From the NCBI GenBank assembly GCA_030843315.1, contig JAUUPT010000010.1:1-64000 (forward strand): DNA of 64,000 nt, read 5' to 3'. Both the position numbers and the translations under genes were made by a program. Origin of the DNA: Bacteroidaceae bacterium (lineage in GTDB: Bacteria; Bacteroidota; Bacteroidia; Bacteroidales; Bacteroidaceae). The notes below the pieces were generated by a model. The model searched no databases. It was not told the DNA's origin and was given only the letters and a program-made list of their open reading frames with translations. Position 1 is the stretch's first letter. Every line of letters begins with the position of its first letter. Positions 59,169-64,000 of the stretch are shown piece after piece.

Positions 59169-59534
59169 ATGAAAGCCCTATATATTCTGCTCGGCACGCT
59201 CTCTTTATTCTTGGGTATACTTGGCATCTTCCTTCCGTTGCTGCCCACTACCCCGTTTCTATTGCTTACGGCGGCGCTCTATATGCGCAGTTCTCCGCGT
59301 CTGTATGCCTGGCTCCTGCGCCAGCCTCATCTCGGAGCTTATATCCGTAACTTCCGCGAGCACAAAGCCATCCCACTAAGAGCGAAGATTGTTTCCGTCG
59401 CACTTATCTGGATAACGATCTCCTACTCCGCCTTCTTCATCGTGCCGCAGTGGTGGCTGAAGTTGATTCTGCTGCTTATCGCCGTAGGGACAAGCTACCA
59501 TATCCTGTCGTTCAAGACACTGAAAGCAAAGTGA
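59169..59534 (+). CDS. YbaN family (DUF454) membrane protein
   Basis: 121 residues. An N-terminal hydrophobic pair (LGTLSLFLGILGIFLPLLPTTPF), then SPRLYAWLLRQPHLGAYI and two more membrane segments, with the L-P-T-T-P-F motif of DUF454. Inner membrane; function unknown. Convergent with the nucleosidase gene, 2 nt apart. Confidence 0.85.
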   Translation: MKALYILLGTLSLFLGILGIFLPLLPTTPFLLLTAALYMRSSPRLYAWLLRQPHLGAYIRNFREHKAIPLRAKIVSVALIWITISYSAFFIVPQWWLKLILLLIAVGTSYHILSFKTLKAK

Positions 59535-59536
59535 GG

Positions 59537-60145
59537 TTACTTCATCGTCCCGCTCTGATTTTCGGGAAACACCCCTCCCAGCTTCTCAAAGAACAGTCCC
59601 AGTTCCCGGCGTGCATCTACTATCTTATCTTCCCAATGCTTCACTGAATTCTGTCCGATGATATCCGTCACATACTTCACGGCTATGAACGGCACGTTCT
59701 TGGCACGGCACACCATTGCCTGGGCGTATGCCTCCATCTCTATCACGTCGCCTTCCACTTCCGAGAGTTCCGTCAAGAACCGGTCTCCGGTATTGCATAC
59801 GCCCTCTCCCTGCCAGTGCAGGCAATAACCTTTCTGTTCCAGCAGATCGGTAGAGTCAATCTCGTATTCCAGTCCCAAATCAGCCAAGCTATGCATATCC
59901 CGGTCTATGAAGTGACGGCACACGAAGATATCTCCTACCTTGTGCCGGATAGTACCTGCCGTACCGACATTGACTACCAAATCCGGTTGCCCGAAGTTAA
60001 TCGCCTCCGAAAGATAAAAGGCCGACTTCACCTTTCCTACCCCGGTACGCAGATAACCTATCTGCAACTCCTCTCCCCCTACCATACCGGGGAACTTCAA
60101 TTCCGCAAACTCGCCTTGAACGGCGTAAGTAACCAAAATTTTCAT
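59537..60145 (-). CDS. MTA/SAH nucleosidase-like protein
   Basis: 202 residues, shorter than MtnN (about 232). VNVGTAGTIRHKVGDIFV near 61 and VIEMEAYAQAMVCR near 133, with the E-M-E motif, match the purine-nucleoside-phosphorylase-type nucleosidases. Could cleave methylthioadenosine, adenosylhomocysteine or futalosine-like nucleosides; specificity not decided. Last gene of a long minus-strand run that starts at 62053. Confidence 0.85.
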   Translation of the reverse strand: MKILVTYAVQGEFAELKFPGMVGGEELQIGYLRTGVGKVKSAFYLSEAINFGQPDLVVNVGTAGTIRHKVGDIFVCRHFIDRDMHSLADLGLEYEIDSTDLLEQKGYCLHWQGEGVCNTGDRFLTELSEVEGDVIEMEAYAQAMVCRAKNVPFIAVKYVTDIIGQNSVKHWEDKIVDARRELGLFFEKLGGVFPENQSGTMK

Positions 60146-60193
60146 AACTATCTATTTACATTAATGTATCTTCTACTATCTACCAGCTACTAT

Positions 60194-60478
60194 CTACTTC
60201 ACAATATAACTCTTCAGCGCCTCCACATACTCCTCAAAGGCATCTATCCCCTGCGGAGTAATCTTGCAAACCGTGCAAGGCATCTTTCCTTTAAATGTCT
60301 TTGTCACCTCCACATAGCCCGCCTTGCTGAGTTTATCCAACTGCACGCTGAGGTTTCCGGCAGTTGCCCCTGTCTGCTGGCGGATATAGACAAAGTCCGC
60401 CTCTTCGACACTGATAAGCAACGACATCACCGCAAGCCGCAGTTCGGAATGGAGCAAAGGGTTCAGTTCTTTAAACAT
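60194..60478 (-). CDS. Winged-helix transcriptional regulator, 94 aa
   Basis: LHSELRLAVMSLLISVEEAD and LSVQLDKLSKAGYVEVTKTF (about 36-58) form a MarR/ArsR-like winged helix; this small type is often encoded next to a membrane protein that it regulates. It follows the 60490-61074 gene by 11 nt. Ligand unknown. Confidence 0.8.
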   Translation of the reverse strand: MFKELNPLLHSELRLAVMSLLISVEEADFVYIRQQTGATAGNLSVQLDKLSKAGYVEVTKTFKGKMPCTVCKITPQGIDAFEEYVEALKSYIVK

Positions 60479-60489
60479 GCTATTCGTTA

Positions 60490-61074
60490 TTATAAAACAT
60501 TTTGTTTGGCTACCCTATTCAGGTAGTGTCCCGGTATAACCATCATAAAGACAAAAGCCAGTGCAAAAAGCAATATCTGGTCGAATCCATGCAGGCAGAG
60601 GCAGCCCAATGACAGCAGTCCACCTAAAGTTCCGCAGATGGTTACAAGTTTCATCTTTACAATCAGTCCGGTCAGCGCCGTTCCCATTCCCATCATCAGC
60701 AAGATGACGAAGAGCACCGACAAATCCCAAAAGAAAATGGCAACCCAGGATACAAAAAAACCGCCTATTCCGAAGACAAGCCACACATATCCCAGTATGC
60801 GGTCTATGTAGGTTTTCACCATCTTCTGCTGCTTCCGCCCGGTCCACATCATAATAGTATAGGCTACGGTAGGCAGCAAGAACCAACACCATTGCCAATT
60901 ATAGTTTCCGGTTTCTTTCAAGAGAAACCATACCACAAGCGAGGTCACCACGGTGGTATATCCCCATATCAGAAAAGGCAGTCCGGCATTCTTTGCCATC
61001 CCGGACTTTGTATTCTGTATCATTTGAGCGATGAGTTCCAAACTCTCCTTCTCATTCAATTTCTTATCTTCCAT
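60490..61074 (-). CDS. Membrane protein upstream of the small regulator, 194 aa
   Basis: About five membrane segments (LPFLIWGYTTVVTSLVVWFL, NWQWCWFLLPTVAYTIMM, VWLVFGIGGFFVSWVAIFFW and two more). Pairs of this kind of membrane protein with a short winged-helix regulator are common. Cytoplasmic N-terminus. Function unknown. Confidence 0.75.
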   Translation of the reverse strand: MEDKKLNEKESLELIAQMIQNTKSGMAKNAGLPFLIWGYTTVVTSLVVWFLLKETGNYNWQWCWFLLPTVAYTIMMWTGRKQQKMVKTYIDRILGYVWLVFGIGGFFVSWVAIFFWDLSVLFVILLMMGMGTALTGLIVKMKLVTICGTLGGLLSLGCLCLHGFDQILLFALAFVFMMVIPGHYLNRVAKQNVL

Positions 61075-61088
61075 TGCTATTCAATTAT

Positions 61089-61172
61089 TTAATCCAAATT
61101 ACATACGTTCAATACCAGAAAGAGCATTATCACCCAATCGGCTACCAAGAAAGCCACAAGCCAAGTTTCCAT
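61089..61172 (-). CDS. 27-aa membrane peptide inside an operon
   Basis: ATG at 61172, TAA at 61089: METWLVAFLVADWVIMLFLV then LNVCNLD. One almost continuous hydrophobic helix with an Asp-Trp in the middle. The gaps are 8 nt from the upstream gene's stop and 14 nt to the next start, in line with the rest of the operon, where only a coding sequence would normally leave such spacing. Function unknown; perhaps a partner of the adjacent membrane proteins. Confidence 0.45.
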   Translation of the reverse strand: METWLVAFLVADWVIMLFLVLNVCNLD

Positions 61173-61180
61173 TTCTTATT

Positions 61181-61666
61181 CTATTTAAAGTTACACACAA
61201 ACAAAAGCTGAAGAATCCACAAGAACAACAGGCAGCCTGCCAAAATTAGCAATTTCATCCTTTTCGCAACATATTGTTTAGTTATTAATCTCTTCCTAAG
61301 CAAGAAAGCTTCAGCAAAGACCAATATTACCAACCAGGCATAGCCATAAAAAGTAGTGATATGCCATACCTCCTTAGAGCCCATATACACAGCAAAAAAC
61401 AAAAAGTCTGAAATCAAGGAGATGCCAACAGCAACCAGCGACACCAACATCGCCTTCTTCATCAAACTCCGGGCACCACCCTCACAAGCCAGGCAACTGT
61501 ATAATCCCACTCCCCAGAAAATAGGATTCACCGTGAGCATCATCACCATGCCCAACTGCGGGCTATAACGCCAAGGCATCCAAAGCACCACATTGGAAAG
61601 CCAGTACAAACACATAATGGTCAACACTGTAGATGTCCACCAAAACCGATTCTTGCTTTCCATCAT
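61181..61666 (-). CDS. Uncharacterised membrane protein, 161 aa
   Basis: About four membrane segments (TSTVLTIMCLYWLSNVVLW, LGMVMMLTVNPIFWGVGLYS, AMLVSLVAVGISLISDFLFF, LLILAGCLLFLWILQLLF). Family not recognised. Its ATG directly follows the TAA of the DUF2141 gene, so the two are translationally coupled. Confidence 0.7.
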   Translation of the reverse strand: MMESKNRFWWTSTVLTIMCLYWLSNVVLWMPWRYSPQLGMVMMLTVNPIFWGVGLYSCLACEGGARSLMKKAMLVSLVAVGISLISDFLFFAVYMGSKEVWHITTFYGYAWLVILVFAEAFLLRKRLITKQYVAKRMKLLILAGCLLFLWILQLLFVCNFK

Positions 61667-62053
61667 TTACTCCTTCTCCCCTCTCTTCACTTCCTTCCGT
61701 ACATCCACCAGCTTCACATCCAGCGTTTTCATGCCCGCCGTCACATCTAAATCGACCATGGCACAGAACTCAATCGGTACGCCGTCCTTTCTATCCAACT
61801 GATAATTGCCGTTTTCATCGTGATAAACATAAAGTTTACACTTCCCTTCAGGCACTTCTTTCAATTCCAGCACGGCATCGGCACCTTTGGCATCTACCAT
61901 CGCATACTGCCCCTTATCGGTAGCAATCATCACCCTCCCCTTTGCCGAACGAACGTTCGTTACCTTCACAGTCAAATCACTTTGTGCCGTTGCCGCAAGC
62001 GCACACATACTAAAAAGAAGAACCACAATACATTTATAACCAATCGTTTTCAT
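61667..62053 (-). CDS. DUF2141 family secreted protein
   Basis: 128 residues from the ATG at 62053; a longer frame to 62089 adds 12 unlikely residues. Signal peptide (about 1-23, ending ALAATAQ). LTVKVTNVRSAKGRVMIA and YHDENGNYQLD are DUF2141 motifs, a beta-sandwich of unknown role in Bacteroidetes envelopes. First gene of the operon. Confidence 0.8.
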   Translation of the reverse strand: MKTIGYKCIVVLLFSMCALAATAQSDLTVKVTNVRSAKGRVMIATDKGQYAMVDAKGADAVLELKEVPEGKCKLYVYHDENGNYQLDRKDGVPIEFCAMVDLDVTAGMKTLDVKLVDVRKEVKRGEKE

Positions 62054-62456
62054 AACTTCATCATGTTTAATGTTAATTGAATAAATCACATTTTGGGTTC
62101 GAACTCCGGTACAAATATAAGTAGTTTATTTTATAAACCAAATTATATCATAAATTATTTTATGTTCTCTAAGACAAAAAACATACTTCCCCCATCCGAA
62201 GGAAATAATCTCCCTATCCGAGAGGCATTATCTTCCCAGCCGGACAGCATTAGCAGAAGAAACGATACGGATACTTACCAAAACACTCTGACTTTTTTAG
62301 TCCCTATGCCAGCCTTCCTCTCTCCATACCTTTGGCTGTCTTATCCTTAGTCCCTGACAAGACAGCAAGCTATACAGGAGAAATTAAAGGATTCAGCCGA
62401 AGAATACGTAGTTAAATGATAATTTAGGAGCCCTAAAAGGTAGAGGTGCATTATTA

Positions 62457-62550
62457 CCCAGGGCGTTGCCTTGGGCTTATAGATGAAAGGCTTTCAGCCT
62501 TAGGATGCGCAAACATACCAAAGGGAAACCTTGCTCCAGCGCTACGCTGG
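62457..62550. repeat. Three tandem hairpins, REP-like intergenic element
   Basis: CCCAGGGC-GTT-GCCTTGGG (62457-62475), AAGGCT-TTC-AGCCTT (62487-62501) and CCAGCG-CTA-CGCTGG (62536-62550) follow each other in the 670-nt gene-free stretch 62054-62724. The composition is GC-richer than the flanks. Multi-copy intergenic elements of this look exist in many bacteria; copy number cannot be seen here. Confidence 0.5.
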
Positions 62551-62674
62551 TAAATTCCCATTTCTACATTTCCCCATCCCCCCGATGCAACGAGAAAAAA
62601 GGTACAGAAAGAGAAGAATATTCGTCGAAAAACGAATTTATTTGGCAGAAAAGTGACATTTTATCCGAAAAGTT

Positions 62675-62704
62675 TTTGTAATCTACAAGTTAATTGTATT
62701 TTTG
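62675..62704 (+). promoter_or_regulatory. Bacteroides promoter (-33 TTTG, -7 TATTTTTG)
   Basis: TTTG at 62675-62678 and TATTTTTG at 62697-62704 with 18 nt between them; the most complete promoter in the window. It lies 20 nt before the ATG at 62725. Confidence 0.7.
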
Positions 62705-62724
62705 TGTACAATTTTGGTGTAGTA

Positions 62725-63018
62725 ATGACAGACAAAGAAAAGAAGCTATTAAGTACCTTTGAAGCCAGACTGCGGCATTTAATCTATCTGCAAGATGAAT
62801 TAAAGCGCGAAAATGCTGAACTAAAACAACTTCTCGAAGCCAAAGAAGAAGAATTAGAGAAGATACAAGCTGAATATAATGAACTGGAACTTAACTACAC
62901 GAACCTAAAAACAGCAACGACAATCAGCCTTAACGGCAGCGATGTGAAAGAGACTAAGCTGCGATTGTCAAAATTAGTGCGTGAGGTCGATAAATGCATC
63001 GCTTTGTTGAATGAATAA
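62725..63018 (+). CDS. Coiled-coil protein upstream of zapA
   Basis: 97 residues from the ATG at 62725, chosen because the promoter lies just upstream; a longer frame would start before it. Almost entirely coiled coil (ELKRENAELKQLLEAKEEEL and on), with heptad-like leucines. Its position directly before zapA suggests a ZapB-like partner in division; this is inference. Confidence 0.75.
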   Translation: MTDKEKKLLSTFEARLRHLIYLQDELKRENAELKQLLEAKEEELEKIQAEYNELELNYTNLKTATTISLNGSDVKETKLRLSKLVREVDKCIALLNE

Positions 63019-63032
63019 AAGAAAGAAGATGT

Positions 63033-63323
63033 ATGAACGATAAGATAAAAATAAACCTGCAAATGGCAGGCTCTTCCTACCCCGTCACCATCAACCGTGA
63101 GGACGAAGAAATGGTAAGGGAAGCTGCCAAACAGGTAAACATAAGGTTCAATCTGATTCAGGAACGTTATCAGAATGTAGCTCCGGAGAGGGTGATAGCC
63201 ATGGTGGCATATCAGTTTGTTTTGGAGAACCTGCAACTGAAAGACCGTAACGATACAGAACCTTATACAACAAAGATAAAGGAACTGACAGAAGTATTGG
63301 AAGCATATTTCAAGGAACAATAA
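63033..63323 (+). CDS. zapA: Cell division protein ZapA
   Basis: 96 residues. IKINLQMAGSSYPVTINRED and EEMVREAAKQVNIRF are ZapA signatures, followed by VIAMVAYQFVLENLQL and a C-terminal helix. ZapA bundles FtsZ at the division ring. It follows the coiled-coil gene by 14 nt. Confidence 0.9.
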   Translation: MNDKIKINLQMAGSSYPVTINREDEEMVREAAKQVNIRFNLIQERYQNVAPERVIAMVAYQFVLENLQLKDRNDTEPYTTKIKELTEVLEAYFKEQ

Positions 63324-63423
63324 ACCCGTCACCCGTCCGTTCCGGTCTGTGTAAAAAGGAAATTCGCGCACTGTACAAGAGTCTGCCCTTCATCGGAGCA
63401 GGCTTTTATGCAGTGCTTTTTTT
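63324..63423 (+). ncRNA. Candidate 6S-like RNA or strong terminator between zapA and rny
   Basis: The 127-nt gap holds GCACTG (63368-63373) pairing with CAGTGC (63411-63416) around an inner stem with arms AGTCTGC and GCAGGCT, followed by seven T. It is certainly a terminator-like structure. zapA is a known neighbour of 6S RNA genes in other bacteria, so a 6S-like RNA ending here is possible; the size and fold cannot decide by eye. Confidence 0.35.
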
Positions 63424-63450
63424 ATTTATATACTAAAACAAATTAATAAA

Positions 63451-64000
63451 ATGACAGTAGTTACAATAGTAGTATCCATTGCCTGCTTCATTGTCGGAGG
63501 ATTTGCTTCGTATATGTTCTTCAAGCATGGTTTGAAGTCCAAATATGACAGCATTCTGAAAGAAGCCGAAACGGAAGCGGAAGTGATTAAAAAGAATAAG
63601 TTGCTGGAAGTAAAGGAGAAATTCCTGAATAAGAAAGCCGACTTGGAGAAAGAAGTATCTATCCGCAACCAAAAGATACAGCAGGCGGAAAACAAGCTGA
63701 AACAACGTGAACTGGTACTGAACCAACGCCAGGAAGAAATCCAGCGCAAGAAGCAGGAAGCCGAAGCGGTGAAAGAGAATCTGGAAGCCCAACTGGTGAT
63801 TGTAGACAAGAAGAAAGAAGAGTTGGACCACATGCAGCGCCAGGAAATTGAGAAACTGGAAACAATTTCAGGTCTCTCGGCCGAAGAAGCCAAGGACCGC
63901 ATGATAGAGTCCTTGAAAGAGGAAGCCAAGACACAGGCCCAGTCCTTCATCAACGACATTATGGACGATGCCAAACTGACGGCAAGCAAAGAAGCCAAGC
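63451..64000 (+). CDS. rny: Ribonuclease Y, N-terminal part, cut by window edge
   Basis: The frame from ATG 63451 is open to the right edge (183 residues). N-terminal membrane anchor (VVTIVVSIACFIVGGFASYM) followed by a long charged coiled coil (from about 30) with ISGLSAEEAKDRMIESLKEE near 142-161, as in RNase Y. The KH and HD domains lie beyond the window. It initiates mRNA decay at the membrane. The gap before it holds the structure described for the zapA-rny interval. Confidence 0.9.
   Translation, partial: MTVVTIVVSIACFIVGGFASYMFFKHGLKSKYDSILKEAETEAEVIKKNKLLEVKEKFLNKKADLEKEVSIRNQKIQQAENKLKQRELVLNQRQEEIQRKKQEAEAVKENLEAQLVIVDKKKEELDHMQRQEIEKLETISGLSAEEAKDRMIESLKEEAKTQAQSFINDIMDDAKLTASKEAK

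Noticed and set aside
1..64000. CRISPR array or restriction-modification operon
   Set aside because: No regularly spaced identical repeats with unique spacers, and no cas or restriction gene; the left-edge methylase has no visible endonuclease partner.

Overview
The window looks like a gut Bacteroides (Bacteroidales) chromosome carrying a mobile element. The evidence is the many promoters with the Bacteroides -7 box TAnnTTTG, an A-rich sequence before start codons, and Bacteroidales families such as the 57-residue histone-like protein, GH9 lipoprotein, TPR histidine kinase, and neighbouring zapA and rny genes. The window falls into two parts of clearly different composition. Positions 1 to about 26 kb are AT-rich and almost entirely minus-strand. 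Positions 26.58 to 64 kb are GC-richer core chromosome with mixed strands.

Positions 1-26 kb read as one part of an integrative conjugative or mobilizable element. No integrase, relaxase or transfer gene is in view; those would lie beyond the left edge. Positions 1-13.06 kb are a run of small accessory genes around a few recognisable ones: a giant DNA methylase cut by the left edge, a PAPS-reductase-type PP-loop protein, a SLOG/DUF1273 protein and a DNA sliding-clamp homologue. They are split into about six minus-strand transcription units. Each begins with the same kind of structured leader: an outer stem, a hairpin with a conserved internal loop (AATAC on one side, G(G)A(A)GATT on the other, + strand reading), and in most copies a second hairpin. 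The stems differ in sequence between copies while pairing is kept. Repeats of the form TATAAAAGG lie upstream of most of them. This repeated leader is the most interesting signal in the window.

Positions 13.3-17 kb hold an Hsp70 (DnaK) paralogue downstream of a lipoprotein gene. Positions 17.5-25.8 kb hold a serine-recombinase-like protein that lacks catalytic arginines, a DUF4153-like membrane protein, a UvrD-type helicase, a zinc-finger/TOPRIM primase-like protein (DUF6371 type), a DUF3987 protein, an excisionase-like HTH protein and an unknown membrane protein. Matching inverted 10-bp sites stand upstream of the recombinase-like gene and the helicase gene. Positions 25.78-26.58 kb have no gene, carry direct repeats, and are the likely edge of the element.

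Positions 26.58-64 kb are chromosome: alcohol dehydrogenase, lipoproteins, a GH9 glycosidase, three sensor kinases, an RluA-type pseudouridine synthase, MGMT-like and TIGR01777 genes, a hotdog dehydratase with an SGNH hydrolase, yjbQ, SDR, lytic transglycosylase, MgtC, the paired TIGR03916/TIGR03915 radical-SAM and DNA-metabolism genes, a histone-like protein, an AlbA_2 protein, an AGCS symporter, a KamA-family radical SAM enzyme, a uracil-DNA-glycosylase-like protein, tRNA-Trp, a calcineurin-like phosphoesterase, queE/queD, a NAGPA-like protein, a nucleosidase, and a membrane/regulator operon that contains a 27-residue membrane peptide. The right edge is a coiled-coil protein, zapA and the start of rny. 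Several chromosomal genes start only 4-7 nt after their -7 box, which suggests leaderless or nearly leaderless mRNAs.
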